Origin: Chrysopilus asiliformis
Lineage: Eukaryota > Arthropoda > Insecta > Diptera > Rhagionidae
Direction: 5' to 3'
Assembly: GCA_964034945.1 (NCBI GenBank)
Contig: OZ035963.1
Span: 43,175,090 to 43,239,089, forward strand
DNA length: 64,000 nt
Of this stretch, positions 1 to 12,464 are shown one piece after another; the first letter of the stretch is position 1, and every line of letters starts with the position of its first letter. Below the pieces are notes generated by a model. It had not been told where the DNA came from. It ran no database searches and saw only the letters and a list, made by a program, of their open reading frames with translations. Both the position numbers and the translations under genes were made by a program.

Positions 1-689
1 AATTTCTGAGAGGGGGCGGGGCTTAACTCGGCCACGCCCCTTTTTCCAATTTTAATGTGAAATCGATTTCTGAGAGGGGGCGGGGCTTCACTCGGCCACG
101 CCCCTTTTTCCAATTTTGATGGGAAATTGATTTCTGAGAGGGGGCGGGGCTTAACTCGGCCACGCCCCTTTTTCCAATTTTGATGGGAAATCGATTTCTG
201 AGAGGGGGCGGGGCTTAACTCGGCCACGCCCCTTTTTCCAATTTTGATGGGAAATCGATTTCTGAGGGGGCGGGGCTTAACTCGGCCACGCCCCTTTTTC
301 CAATTTTGATGGGAAATCGATTTCTGAGAGGGGGTGGGGCTTAACTCGGCCACGCCCATTTTTCCAATTTTGATGGGAAATCGATTTCTGAGAGGGGGCG
401 GGGCTTAACTCGGCCACGCCCTTTTTGATGGGAAATCGATTTCTGAGAGGGGGCGGGGCTTAACTCGGCCACGCCCCTTTTTTCAATTTTGATGGGAAAT
501 TGATTTCTGAGAGGAGGCGGGGCTTCACTCGGCCACGCCCCTTTTTCCAATTTTGATGGGAAATCGATTTCTGAGAGGGGGCGGGGCTTAACTGGGCCAC
601 GCCCCTTTTTCCAATTTTGATGGGAAATCGATTTCTGAGAGGGGGCGGGGCTTAACTCGGCCACGCCCCTTTTTCCAATTTTGATGGGA

Positions 690-2950
690 AATCGATTTCT
701 GTGAGGGGGCGGGGCTTAACTCGGCCACGCCCCTTTTTCCAATTTTCATGGGAAATCGATTTCTGAGAGGGGGCGGGGCTTAACTCGGCCACGCCCCTTT
801 TTCCAATTTTGACGGGAAATCGATTTCTGAGAGGGGGCGGGGCTTAACTCGGCCACGCCCCTTTGTTTAACTTTGATGGGAAATCGATTCCTGAGAGGGG
901 GCGGGACTTAACTCGGCCACGCCCCTTTTTCCAATTTTGATGGGAAATCGATTTCTGAGAAGGGGCGGGGCTTAACTCGGCCACGCCTCTTTTTCCAATT
1001 TTGATGGGAAATCGATTTCTGAGAGGGGGCGGGGCTTAACTCGGCCACGCCCCTTTTTCCAATTTTGATGGGAAATCGATTTCTGAGAGGGGGCGGGGCT
1101 TAACTCGGCCACGCCCCTTTTTCCAATTTTGATGGGAAATCGATTTCTGAGAGGGGGCGGGGCTTAACACGGCCACGCCCCTTTTTCCAATTTTGATGGG
1201 AAATCGATTTCTGAGAGGGGGCGGGGCTTAACTCGGCCACGCCCCTTTTTCCAATTTTGATGGGAAATCGATTTCTGAGAGGGGGCGGGGCTTAACTCGG
1301 CCACGCCCCTTTTTCCAATTTTGATGGGAAATCGATTTCTGAGAGGGGGTGGGGCTTAACTCGGCCACGCCCATTTTTCCAATTTTGATGGGAAATCGAT
1401 TTCTGAGAGGGGGCGGGGCTTAACTCGGCCACGCCCCTTTTTCCAATTTTGATGGGAAATCGATTTCTGAGAGGGGGCGGGGCTTAACGCGCCCACGCCC
1501 CTTTTTCCAATTTTGATGGGAAATCGATTTCTGACAGGGGGCGGGGCTTAACTCCGCCACGCCCCTTTTTCCAATTTTGATGGGAAATCGATTTCTGAGA
1601 GGAGGCGGGGCTTCACTCGGCCACGCCCCTTTTTCCAATTTTGATGGGAAATCGATTTCTGAGAGGGGGCGGGGCTTAACACGGCCACGCCCCTTTTTCC
1701 AATTTTGATGGGAAATCGATTTCTGAGAGGGGGCGGGGCTTAACTCGGCCACGCCCCTTTTTCCAATTTTGATGGGAAATCGATTTCTGAGAGGGGGCGG
1801 GGCTTAACTCGGCCACGCCCCCTTTTCCAATTTTGATGAGAAATCGATTTCTGAGAGAGGGCGGGGCTTAACTCGGCCACGCCCCTTTTACCAATTTTAA
1901 TGGGAAATCGATTTCTGAGAGGGGGCGGGGCTTAACTCGGCCACGCCCCTTTTTCCAATTTTAATGGGAAATCGATTTCTGAGAGGGGGCGGGGCTTCAC
2001 TCGGCCACGCCCCTTTTTCCAATTTTGATGGGAAATCGATTTCTGAGAGGGGGCGGGGCTTAACTCGGCCACGCCCCTTTTTCCAATTTTGATGGGAAAT
2101 CGATTTCTGAGAGGGGGCGGGGCTTAACTCGGCCACGCCCCTTTTTCCAATTTTGATGGGAAATCGATTTCTGAGAGGGGGCGGGGCTTAACTCGGCCAC
2201 GCCCCTTTTTCCAATTTTGATGGGAAATCGATTTCTGAGAGGGGCGGGGCTTCACTCGGCCACGCCCCTTTTTCCAATTTTGATGGGAAATCGATTTCTG
2301 AGAGGGGGCGGGGCTTAACTCGGCCACGCCCCTTTTTCCAATTTTGATGGGAAATCGATTTCTGAGAGGGGGCGGGGCTTAACTCGGCCACGCCCCTTTT
2401 TCCAATTTTGATGGGAAATCGATTTCTGAGAGGGGCGGGGCTTAACTCGGCCACGCCCCTTTTTTCAATTTTGATGGGAAATTGATTTCTGAGAGGAGGC
2501 GGGGCTTCACTCGGCCACGCCCCTTTTTCCAATTTTGATGGGAAATCGATTTCTGAGAGGGGGCGGGGCTTAACTCGGTAACGCCCCTTTTTCCAATTTT
2601 GATGGGAAATCGATTTCTGAGAGGGGGCGGGGCTTAACACGGCCACGCCCCTTTTTCAATTTTGATGGGAAATCGATTTCTGAGAGGGGGCGGGGCTTAA
2701 CTCGGACACGCCCCTTTTTCCAATTTTGATGGGAAATCGATTTCTGAGAGGGGGCGGGACTTTACTCGGCCACGCCCCTTTTTCCAATTTTGATGGGAAA
2801 TCGATTTTTGGGAGGGGGCGGGGCTTAACTCGGCCACGCCCCTTTTTCCAATTTTGATGGGAAATCGATTTCTGAGAGGGGGCGGGGCTTAACTCGGCCA
2901 CGCCCCTTTTTCCAATTTTTGATGGGAAATCGATTTCTGAGAGGGAGCGG
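690..2950. repeat. Segmental copy A, offset about 2,685 bp (partner 3505-5570)
   Basis: Rare variants recur in the same order 2,685-2,686 bp further on: CTTTGTTTAAC (861 and 3547), GCCTCT (985 and 3671), GGGGTGGGG (1345 and 4030), and GGGACTTTAC (2756 and 5441). The GATGAG variant at 1835 pairs with 4328 at an offset of only 2,493. The copies thus differ by exactly three monomers (192 bp) in the middle and return to 2,685 by about 2124/4809. Upstream, CTGTGAGG at 698/3511 shows a further two-monomer difference. 2,685 bp is close to 42 monomers. Confidence 0.8.
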
Positions 2951-3175
2951 GGCTTTACTCGGCCCCGCCCCTTTTTCCAATTTTGATGGAAAATCGATTT
3001 CTGAGAGGGGGCGGGGCTTAACTCGGCCACGCCCCTTTTTCCAATTTTGATGGGAAATCGATTTCTGAGAGGGGGCGGGGCTTAACTCGGCCACGCCCCT
3101 TTTTCCAATTTTGATGGGAAATCGATTTCTGAGAGGGGGCGGGGCTTAACTCGGCCACGCCCCTTTTTCCAATTT

Positions 3176-3214
3176 TAATGGGAAATCGATTTCTGAGAGG
3201 GGGCGGGGCTTCAC
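3176..3214 (+). repeat. Monomer variant family TAATGGG + CTTCAC (representative)
   Basis: TAATGGG replaces TGATGGG, and the next core reads CTTCAC instead of CTTAAC. The two changes lie about 33 bp apart and recur together at many sites (for example near 1964, 6370, 11358, 31920, 37133, 40046 and 44415). TAATGGG also occurs with CTTAAC, for example near 13630, so linkage is strong but not complete. CTTCAC removes the minus-strand TAA in one frame and so lengthens chance open frames. Confidence 0.75.
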
Positions 3215-3504
3215 TCGGCCACGCCCCTTTTTCCAATTTTGATGGGAAATCGATTTCTGAGAGGGGGCGGGGCTTAACTCGGCCACGCCCCTTTTTCCAA
3301 TTTTGATGGGAAATCGATTTCTGAGAGGGGGCGGGGCTTAACTCGGCCCCGCCCCTTTTTCCAATTTTGATGGGAAATCGATTTCTGAGAGGGGGCGGGG
3401 CTTAACTCGGCCACGCCCCTTTTTCCAATTTTGATGGGAAATCGATTTCTGAGAGGGGGCGGGGCTTAACTCGGCCACGCCCCTTATTCCAATTTTGATG
3501 GGAA

Positions 3505-5570
3505 ATCGATTTCTGTGAGGGGGCGGGGCTTAACTCGGCCACGCCCCTTTGTTTAACTTTGATGGGAAATCGATTCCTGAGAGGGGGCGGGACTTAACTC
3601 GGCCACGCCCCTTTTTCCAATTTTGATGGGAAATCGATTTCTGAGAAGGGGCGGGGCTTAACTCGGCCACGCCTCTTTTTCCAATTTTGATGGGAAATCG
3701 ATTTCTGAGAGGGGGCGGGGCTTAACTCGGACACGCCCCTTTTTCCAATTTTGATGGGAAATCGATTTCTGAGAGGGGGCGGGGCTTAACTCGGCCACGC
3801 CCCTTTTTCCAATTTTGATGGGAAATCGATTTCTGACAGGGGGCGGGGCTTAACACGGCCACGCCCCTTTTTCCAATTTTGATGGGAAATCGATTTCTGA
3901 GAGGGGGCGGGGCTTAACTCGGCCACGCCCCTTTTTCCAATTTTGATGGGAAATCGATTTCTGAGAGGGGGCGGGGCTTAACTCGGCCACGCCCCTTTTC
4001 CAATTTTGATGGGAAATCGATTTCTGAGAGGGGGTGGGGCTTAACTCGGCCACGCCCATTTTTCCAATTTTGATGGGAAATCGATTTCTGAGAGGGGGCG
4101 GGGCTTAACTCGGCCACGCCCCTTTTTCCAATTTTGATGGGAAATCGATTTCTGAGAGGGGGCGGGGCTTAACACGGCCACGCCCCTTTTTCCAATTTTG
4201 ATGGGAAATCGATTTCTGAGAGGGGGCGGGGCTTAACTCGGCCACGCCCCTTTTTCCAATTTTGATGGGAAATCGATTTCTGAGAGGGGGCGGGGCTTAA
4301 CTCGGCCACGCCCCCTTTTCCAATTTTGATGAGAAATCGATTTCTGAGAGGGGGCGGGGCTTAACTCGGCCACGCCCCTTTTACCAATTTTAATGGGAAA
4401 TCGATTTCTGAGAGGGGGCGGGGCTTAACTCGGCCACGCCCCTTTTTCCAATTTTAATGGGAAATCGATTTCTGAGAGGGGGCGGGGTTTCACTCGGCCA
4501 CGCCCCTTTTTCCAATTTTGATGGGAAATCGATTTCTGAGAGGGGGCGGGGCTTAACTCTGCCACGCCCCTTTTTCCAATTTTGATGGGAAATCGATTTC
4601 TGAGAGGGGGCGGGGCTTAACTCGGCCACGCCCCTTTTTCCAATTTTGATGGGAAATCGATTTCTGAGAGGGGGCGGGGCTTAACTCGGCCACGCCCCTT
4701 TTTCCAATTTTGATGGGAAATCGATTTCTGAGAGGGGGCGGGGCTTAACTCGGCCACGCCCCTTTTTCCAATTTTGATGGGAAATCGATTTCTGAGAGGG
4801 GGCGGGGCTTAACTCGGGCACGCCCCTTTTTCCAATTTTGATGGGAAATCGATTTCTGAGAGGGGGCGGGGCTTAACTCGGCCCCGCCCCTTTTTCCAAT
4901 TTTGATGGGAAATCGATTTCTGAGAGGGGCGGGGCTTCACTCGGCCACGCCCCTTTTTCCAATTTTGATGGGAAATCGATTTCTGAGAGGGGGCGGGGCT
5001 TAACTCGGCCACGCCCCTTTTTCCAATTTTGATGGGAAATCGATTTCTGAGAGGGGGCGGGGCTTAACTCGGCCCCGCCCCTTTTTCCAATTTTGATGGG
5101 AAATCGATTTCTGAGAGGGGCGGGGCTTAACTCGGCCACGCCCCTTTTTTCAATTTTGATGGGAAATTGATTTCTGAGAGGAGGCGGGGCTTCACTCGGC
5201 CACGCCCCTTTTTCCAATTTTGATGGGAAATCGATTTCTGAGAGGGGGCGGGGCTTAACTCGGTAACGCCCCTTTTTCCAATTTTGATGGGAAATCGATT
5301 TCTGAGAGGGGGCGGGGCTTAACACGGCCACGCCCCTTTTTCAATTTTGATGGGAAATCGATTTCTGAGAGGGGGCGGGGCTTAACTCGGCCACGCCCCT
5401 TTTTCCAATTTTGATGGGAAATCGATTTCTGAGAGGGGGCGGGACTTTACTCGGCCACGCCCCTTTTTCCAATTTTGATGGGAAATCGATTTTTGAGAGG
5501 GGGCGGGGCTTAACTCGGCCACGCCCCTTTTTCCAATTTTGATGGGAAATCGATTTCTGAGAGGGAGCGG
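3505..5570. repeat. Segmental copy B, offset about 2,685 bp (partner 690-2950)
   Basis: This is the second copy of the block described at 690-2950. It differs by whole-monomer gains and losses and by point changes such as GGCCCCGCC for GGCCACGCC near 4880 and 5076. The downstream limit is near 5570, where CTTCAC and GGCCACG replace the CTTTAC and GGCCCCG of the partner. Confidence 0.8.
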
Positions 5571-8567
5571 GGCTTCACTCGGCCACGCCCCTTTTTCCAA
5601 TTTTGATGGGAAATCGATTTCTGAGAGGGGGCGGGGCTTAACACGGCCACGCCCCTTTTTCCAATTTTGATGGGAAATCGATTTCTGAGTGGGAGCGGGG
5701 CTTAACCCGGCCACGCCCCTTTTTCCAATTTTGATGGGAAATCGATTTCTGAGAGGGGACGGGGCTTAACTCGGCCACGCCCCTTTTTCTAATTTTAATG
5801 GGAAATCGATTTCTGAGAGGGGGCGGGGCTTAACTCGGCCACGCCCCTTTTTCCAATTTTGATGGGAAATCGATTTCTGAGAGGGGGCGGGGCTTAACTC
5901 GGCCACGCCCCTTTTTCCAATTTTGATGGGAAATCGATTTTTGAGAGGGGGCGGGGCTTAGCTCGGCCACGCCCCTTTTTCCAATTTTGATGGGAAATCG
6001 ATTTCTGAGAGGGGGCGGGGCTTAACTCGGCCACGCCCCTTTTTCCAATTTTGATGGGAAATCGATTTCTGAGAGGGGGCGGGGCTTAACTCGGCCACGC
6101 CCCTTTTTCCAATTTTGATGGGAAATCGATTTCTGAGAGAGGCCGGGGCTTAACTTGGACACGCCCCTTTTTCCAATTTTGATGGGAAATCGATTTCTGA
6201 GAGGGGGCGGGGCTTAACTCGGCCACGCCCCTTTTTCCAATTTTGATGGGAAATTGATTTCTGAGGGGGCGGGGCTTAACTCGGCCATGCCCCTTTTTCT
6301 AATTTTGATGGGAAATCGATTTCTGAGAGGGGGCGGGGCTTAACTCGGCCACGCCCCTTTTTCCAATTTTAATGGGAAATCGATTTCTGAGAGGGGGCGG
6401 GGCTTCACTCGGCCACGCCCCTTTTTCCAATTTTGATGGGAAATCGATTTCTGAGAGGGGGCGGGGCTTAACTCGGCCACGCCCCTTTTTCCAATTTTGA
6501 TGGGAAATCGATTTCTGAGAGGGGGCGGGGCTTAACTCGGCCACGCCCCTTTTTCTAATTTTGATGGGAAATCGATTTCTAAGAGGGGGCGGGGCTTCAC
6601 TCGGCCACGCCCCTTTTTCCAATTTTGATGCGAAATCGATTTCTGAGAGGGGGCGGGGCTTCACTCGGTCACGCCCCTTTTTCCAATTTTGATGGGAAAT
6701 CGATTTCTGAGAGGGGGCGGGGCTTAACACGGCCACGCCCCTTTTTCCAATTTAGATGGGAAATCGATTTCTGAGAGGGGGCGGGGCTTAACCCGGCCAC
6801 GCCCCTTTTTCCAATTTTGATGGGAAATCGATTTCTGAGAGGGGGCGGGGCTTAACTCGGCCACGCCCCTTTTTCCAATTTTAATGGGAAATCGATTTCT
6901 GAGAGGGGGCGGGGCTTAACTCGGCCACGCCCCTTTTTCCAATTTTGATGGGAAATCGATTTCTGAGAGGGGGCGGGGCTTAACTCGGCCACGCCCCTTT
7001 TTCCAATTTTGATGGGAAATCGATTTCTGAGAGGGGGCGGGGCTTAACTCGGCCCCGCCCCTTTTTCCAATTTTGATGGGAAATCGATTTCTGAGAGGGG
7101 CGGGGCTTAACTCGGACACGCCCCTTTTTCCAATTTTGATGGGAAATCGATTTCTGAGAGGGGGCGGGGCTTAACTCGGCCACGCCCCTTTTTCCAATTT
7201 TGATGGGAAATCGATTTCTGAGAGGGGGCGGGGCTTCACTCGGCCACGCCCCTTTTTCCAATTTTGATGGGAAATCGATTTCTGAGAGAGGCCGTGGCTT
7301 AACTTGAACACGCCCCTTTTTCCAATTTTGATGGGAAATCGATTTCTGAGAGGGGGCGGGGCTTAACTCGGCCACGCCCCTTTTTCCAATTTTGATGGGA
7401 AATCGATTTCTGAGAGGGGGCGGGGCTTCACTCGGCCACGCCCCTTTTTCCAATTTTGATGCGAAATCGATTTCTGAGAGGGGGCGGGACTTAACTCTGC
7501 CACGCCCCTTTTTCCAATTTTGATGGGAAATCGATTTCTGAGAGGGGGCGGGGCTTAACTCGGCCACGCCCCTTTTTCCAATTTTTGATGGGAAATCGAT
7601 TTCTGAGAGGGAGCGGGGCTTTACTCGGCCCCGCCCCTTTTTCCAATTTTGATGGAAAATCGATTTCTGAGAGGGGGCGGGGCTTAACTCGGCCACGCCC
7701 CTTTTTCCAATTTTGATGGGAAATCGATTTCTGAGAGGGGGCGGGGCTTAACTCGGCCACGCCCCTTTTTCCAATTTTGATGGGAAATCGATTTCTGAGA
7801 GGGGGCGGGGCTTAACTCGGCCACGCCCCTTTTTCCAATTTTGATGGGAAATCGATTTCTGAGGGCGCGGAGCTTAACACGGCCACACCCATTTTTCCAA
7901 TTTTGATGGGAAATCGATTTCTGAGAGGGGGCGGGGCTTAACTCGGCCACGCCCCTTTTTCCAATTTTGATGGGAAATCGATTTCTGAGAGGGGGCGGGG
8001 CTTAACTCGGCCACGCCCCTTTTTCCAATTTTGATGGGAAATCGATTTCTGAGAGGGGGCGGGGCTTAACTCGGCCACGCCCCTTTTTCCAATTTTGATG
8101 GGAAATCGATTTCTGAGAGGGGGCGGGGCTTAACTCGGCCACGCCCCTTTTTCCAATTTTGATGGGAAATCGATGTCTGAGAGGGGGCGGGACTTAACTC
8201 GGCCACGCCCCTTTTTCCAATTTTGATGGGAAATCGATTTCTGAGAGGGGGCGGGGCTTAACTCGGCCACGCCCCTTTTTCCAATTTTGATGGGAAATCG
8301 ATGTCTGAGAGGGGGCGGGGCTTAACTCGGCCACGCCCCTTTTTCCAATTTTGATGGGAAATCGATTTCTGAGAGGGGGCGGGGCTTAACTCGGTCACGC
8401 CCCTTTTTCCAATTTTGATGGGAAATTGATTTCTGAGATGAGGCGGGGTTTAACTCGGCCACGCCCCTTTTTCCAATTTTGATGGGAAATCGATTTCTGA
8501 GAGGGGGCGGGGCTTAACTCGGCCACGCCCCTTTTTCCAATTTTGATGGGAAATCGATTTCTGAGAA

Positions 8568-8578
8568 GGGGGGGGGGG
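8568..8578 (+). other. G11 homopolymer replacing the GC box
   Basis: The central C of GGGGGCGGGG is replaced, giving an unbroken run of 11 G after GAGAA. Similar G10 runs lie at 8890-8899 and 41566-41575. Confidence 0.85.
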
Positions 8579-8889
8579 CTTAACTCGGCCACGCCCCTTT
8601 TTCCAATTTTGATGGGAAATCGATTTCTGAGAGGGGGCGGGGCTTAACTCGGCCACGCCCCTTTTTCCAATTTTGATGGGAAATTGATTTCTGAGATGAG
8701 GCGGGGTTTAACTCGGCCACGCCCCTTTTTCCAATTTTGATGGGAAATCGATTTCTGAGAGGGGGCGGGGCTTAACTCGGCCACGCCCCTTTTTCCAATT
8801 TTGATGGGAAATCGATTTCTGAGAAGGGGCGGGGCTTAACTCGGCCACGCCACTTTTTCCAATTTTGATGGGAAATCGATTTCTGAGAA

Positions 8890-8899
8890 GGGGGGGGGG
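8890..8899 (+). other. G10 homopolymer replacing the GC box
   Basis: This has the same GAGAA-G-run form as 8568-8578. The two lie in a locally duplicated stretch that also shares the rare AATTGATTTCTGAGATGAGG unit (8426 and 8683). Confidence 0.85.
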
Positions 8900-9284
8900 C
8901 TTAACTCGGCCACGCCCCTTTTTCCAATTTTGATGGGAAATCGATTTCTGAGAGGGGGCGGGGCTTAACTCGGCCACGCCCCTTTTTCCAATTTTGATGG
9001 GAAATCGATTTCTGAGAGGGGGCGGGGCTTAACTCGGCCACGCCCCTTTTTCCAATTTTGATGGGAAATCGATTTCTGAGAGGGGGCGGGGCTTAACTCG
9101 GCCACGCCCCTTTTTCCAATTTTGATGGGAAATCGATGTCTGAGAGGGGGCGGGACTTAACTCGGCCACGCCCCTTTTTCCAATTTTGATGGGAAATCGA
9201 TTTCTGAGAGGGGGCGGGGCTTAACTCGGCCACGCCCCTTTTTCCAATTTTAATGGGAAAACGATTTCTGAGAGGGGGCGGCGC

Positions 9285-9808
9285 TTAACTCGGCCACGCC
9301 CATTTTTCCAATTTTGATGGGAAATCGATTTCTGAGAGGGGGCGGGGCTTCACTCGGCCACGCCCTTTTTCCAATTTTGATGGGAAATCGATTTCTGAGA
9401 GGGGGCGGGGCTTAACTCGGCCACGCCCCTTTTTCCAATTTTTGATGGGAAATCGATTTCTGAGAGGGGCGGGGCTTAACTCGGCCACGCCCCTTTTTCC
9501 AATTTTGATGGGAAATCGATGTCTGAGAGGGGGCGGGGCTTAACTCGGCCACGCCCCTTTTTCCAATTTTGATGGGAAATCGATTTTTGAGAGGGGGCGG
9601 GGCTTAGCTCGGCCACGGCCCTTTTTCCAATTTTGATGGGAAATCGATTTCTGAGAGGGGGCGGGGCTTCACTCGGCCACGCCCCTTTTTCCAATTTTGA
9701 TGGGAAATCGATTTCTGAGAGGGGGCGGGACTTAACTCGGCCACGCCCCTTTTTCCAAGTTTGATGGGAAATCGATTTCTGAGAGGGGGCGGGGCTTAAC
9801 TCGGCCAC
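9285..9808. repeat. Segmental copy, offset 5,723 bp (partner 15008-15531)
   Basis: The order of variants is the same in both segments: a T-run insertion (AATTTTTGATG), a short GAGAGGGGCGGGG unit, GATGTCTGAG, then the TTTTTGAG/CTTAGC/CACGGCCC monomer, CTTCAC, GGGACTT with CCAAGTTTG, and finally GAGGAGGC. The offset stays at 5,723 bp across more than 500 bp. Confidence 0.75.
9581..9626 (+). repeat. Monomer variant family TTTTTGAG + CTTAGC + CACGGCCC (representative)
   Basis: Three linked differences occur in one unit: CGATTTTTGAG for CGATTTCTGAG, CTTAGC for CTTAAC, and CACGGCCC (or CACGGCTC) for CACGCCCC. The set recurs near 13005, 14220, 15305, 17130, 23065, 24915, 41045, 41365 and 43213. The C-to-G change breaks one base pair of the hairpin arm with no matching change in the other arm, so it is not compensatory. 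Partial versions near 10480 and 10735 keep CACGCCCC, which suggests exchange within the unit. Confidence 0.75.
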
Positions 9809-9921
9809 GCCCCTTTTTCCAATTTTGATGGGAAATTGATTTCTGAGAGGAGGCGGGGCTTAACTCGGCCACGCCCCTTTTTCCAATTTAGATGGGAAAT
9901 CGATTTCTGAGGGGGCGGGAC

Positions 9922-10444
9922 TTAACTCGGCCACGCCCCTTTTTCCAATTTTGATGGGAAATCGATTTCTGAGAGGGGGCGGGGCTTAACTCGGCCACGC
10001 CCATTTTTCCAATTTTGATGAGAAATCGATTTCTGAGAGGGGGCGGGGCTTAACTCGGCCACGCCCCTTTTTCCAATTTTGATGGGAAATCGATTTCTGA
10101 GAGGGGGCGGGGCTTCACTCGGCCACGCCCCTTTTTCCAATTTTGATGGGAAATCGATTTCTGAGAGGGGGCGGGACTTAACTCGGCCACGCCCCTTTTT
10201 CCAAGTTTGATGGGAAATCGATTTCTGAGAGGGGGCGGGGCTTAACTCGGCCACGCCCCTTTTTCCAATTTTGATGGGAAATTGATTTCTGAGAGGAGGC
10301 GGGGCTTAACTCGGCCACGCCCCTTTTTCCGATTTTGATGGGAAATCGATTTCTGAGGGGGCGGGACTTAACTCGGCCACGCCCCTTTTTCCAATTTTGA
10401 TGGGAAATCGATTTCTGAGAGGGGGCGGGGCTTAACTCGGCCAC
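9922..10444. repeat. Segmental copy, offset 1,823 bp (partner 11745-12267)
   Basis: Shared markers at constant offset are CTTCAC, GGGACTT plus CCAAGTTTGATG, AATTGATT plus GAGGAGGC, and a short TCTGAGGGGGCGGGACTT unit. The copies differ by small changes such as CCGATTTTGATG (10330) against CCAATTTTGACG (12153). Confidence 0.7.
10279..10300 (+). repeat. Monomer variant family AATTGATT + GAGGAGGC (representative)
   Basis: AAATTGATTT replaces AAATCGATTT, and GAGAGGAGGCGGGG replaces GAGAGGGGGCGGGG. The pair recurs near 491, 2487, 5169, 9835, 12109, 15556, 17378, 18018, 22040, 23384, 43465 and 48207. The first change destroys the palindrome, the ClaI site and one CpG. CGAT to TGAT fits CpG decay, but its linkage to the second change shows spread by copying rather than repeated mutation. 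Confidence 0.75.
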
Positions 10445-11165
10445 GCCCCTTTTTCCAATTTTGATGGGAAATCGATTTTTGAGAGGGGGCGGGGCTTAGC
10501 TCGGCCACGCCCCTTTTTCCAATTTTGATGGGAAATCGATGTCTGAGAGGGGGCGGGGCTTAACTCGGCCACGCCCCTTTTTCCAATTTTGATGGGAAAT
10601 CGATTTCTGAGAGGGGGCGGGGCTTAACTCTGCCACGCCCCTTTTTCCAATTTTGATGGCAAATCGATTTCTGAGAGGGGGCGGGGCTTAACTCGGCCAC
10701 GCCCCTTTTTCCAATTTTGATGGGAAATCGATTTTTGAGAGGGGGCGGGGCTTAGCTCGGCCACGCCCCTTTTTCCAATTTTGATGGGAAATCGATTTCT
10801 GAGAGGGGGCGGGGCTTAACTCGGCCACGCCCCTTTTTCCAATTTTGATGGGAAATCGATTTCTGAGAGGGGGCGGGGCTTGACTCGGCCACGCCCCTTT
10901 TTCCAATTTTTATGGGAAATCGATTTCTGAGAGGGGGCGGGGCTTAACTCGGCCACGCCCCTTTTTCCAATTTTGATGGCAAATCGATTTCTGAGAGGGG
11001 GCGGGGCTTAACTCGGCCACGCCCCTTCTTCCAATTTTGATGGGAAATCGATGTCTGAGAGGGGGCGGGACTTAACTCGGCCACGCCCCTTTTTCCAATT
11101 TTGATGGGAAATCGATTTCTGAGAGGGGGCGGGGCTTAACTCGGCCACGCCCCTTTTTCCAATTT

Positions 11166-11223
11166 TAATGGGAAAACGATTTCTGAGAGGGGGCGGCGCT
11201 TAACTCGGCCACGCCCATTTTTC
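11166..11223 (+). repeat. Monomer variant family TAATGGGAAAACG + GCGGCGC (representative)
   Basis: TAATGGG is followed by AAAACGATTT and then GGGGCGGCGCTTAAC, in several copies also with CCCATTTTT in place of CCCCTTTTT. It recurs near 9251, 15737, 31738, 34637, 39911, 40229 and 42370. The GCGGCGC change breaks both the GC-box match and the inner stem. Copies inside the 2,899-bp offset repeat (31738 and 34637) are shared by descent. Confidence 0.7.
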
Positions 11224-11646
11224 CAATTTTGATGGGAAATCGATTTCTGAGAGGGGGCGGGGCTTAACTCGGCCACGCCCCTTTTTCCAATTTTGATGGG
11301 AAATCGATTTCTGAGAGGGGGCGGGGCTTAACTCGGCCACGCCCCTTTTTCCAATTTTAATGGGAAATCGATTTCTGAGAGGGGGCGGGGCTTCACTCGG
11401 CCACGCCCCTTTTTCCAATTTTGATGGGAAATCGATTTCTGAGAGGGGGCGGGGCTTAACTCAGCCACGCCTTTTTTTCCAATTTTGATGGGAAATCGAT
11501 TTCTGAGAGGGGGCGGGGCTTAACTCGGCCACGCCCCTTTTTCCAATTTTGATGGGAAATCGATTTCTGAGAGGGGGCGGGACTTAACTCGGCCACGCCC
11601 CTTTTTCCAATTTTGATGGGAAATCGATTTCTGAGAGGGGGCGGGG

Positions 11647-11679
11647 CTTAACTCGTCCACTTTTTGAGAGGGGGCGGGG
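11647..11679. repeat. Truncated 33-bp monomer, copy 1
   Basis: CTCGTCCAC is joined directly to TTTTTGAGAG, removing 31 bp: the hairpin's 3' arm, T5, CCAAT and the palindrome's left half. The next core reads CTTAGC with CACGGCTC, so the right parent belonged to the TTTTTGAG/CTTAGC family. Confidence 0.85.
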
Positions 11680-11744
11680 CTTAGCTCGGCCACGGCTCTT
11701 TTTCCAATTTTGATGGGAAATCGATTTCTGAGAGGGGGCGGGAC

Positions 11745-12267
11745 TTAACTCGGCCACGCCCCTTTTTCCAATTTTGATGGGAAATCGATTTCTGAGAGGG
11801 GGCGGGGCTTAACTCGGCCACGCCCCTTTTTCCAATTTTGATGGGAAATTGATTTCTGAGAGGAGGCGGGGTTTAACTCGGCCACGCCCCTTTTTCCAAT
11901 TTTGATGGGAAATCGATTTCTGAGAGGGGGCGGGGCTTCACTCGGCCACGCCCCTTTTTCCAATTTTGATGGGAAATCGATTTCTGAGAGGGGGCGGGAC
12001 TTAACTCGGCCACGCCCCTTTTTCCAAGTTTGATGGGAAATCGATTTCTGAGAGGGGGCGGGGCTTAACTCGGCCACGCCCCTTTTTCCAATTTTGATGG
12101 GAAATTGATTTCTGAGAGGAGGCGGGGCTTAACTCGGCCACGCCCCTTTTTCCAATTTTGACGGGAAATCGATTTCTGAGGGGGCGGGACTTAACTCGGC
12201 CACGCCCATTTTTCCAATTTTGATGGGAAATCGATTTCTGAGAGGGGGCGGGGCTTAACTCGGCCAC
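11745..12267. repeat. Segmental copy, offset 1,823 bp (partner 9922-10444)
   Basis: This is the second copy of the block at 9922-10444. It begins just downstream of a 33-bp truncated monomer at 11647-11679 that has no counterpart before the partner. Confidence 0.7.
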
Positions 12268-12464
12268 GCCCCTTTTTCCAATTTTGATGGGAAATCGATT
12301 TCTGAGAGGGGGCGGGGCTTAACTCGGCCACGCCCCTTTTTCCAATTTTGATGGGAAATCGATTTCTGAGAGGGGGCGGGGCTTAACTCGGCCACGCCCC
12401 TTTTTCCAATTTTAATGGGAAATCGATTTCTGAGAGGGGGCGGGGCTTAACTCGGCCACGCCCC

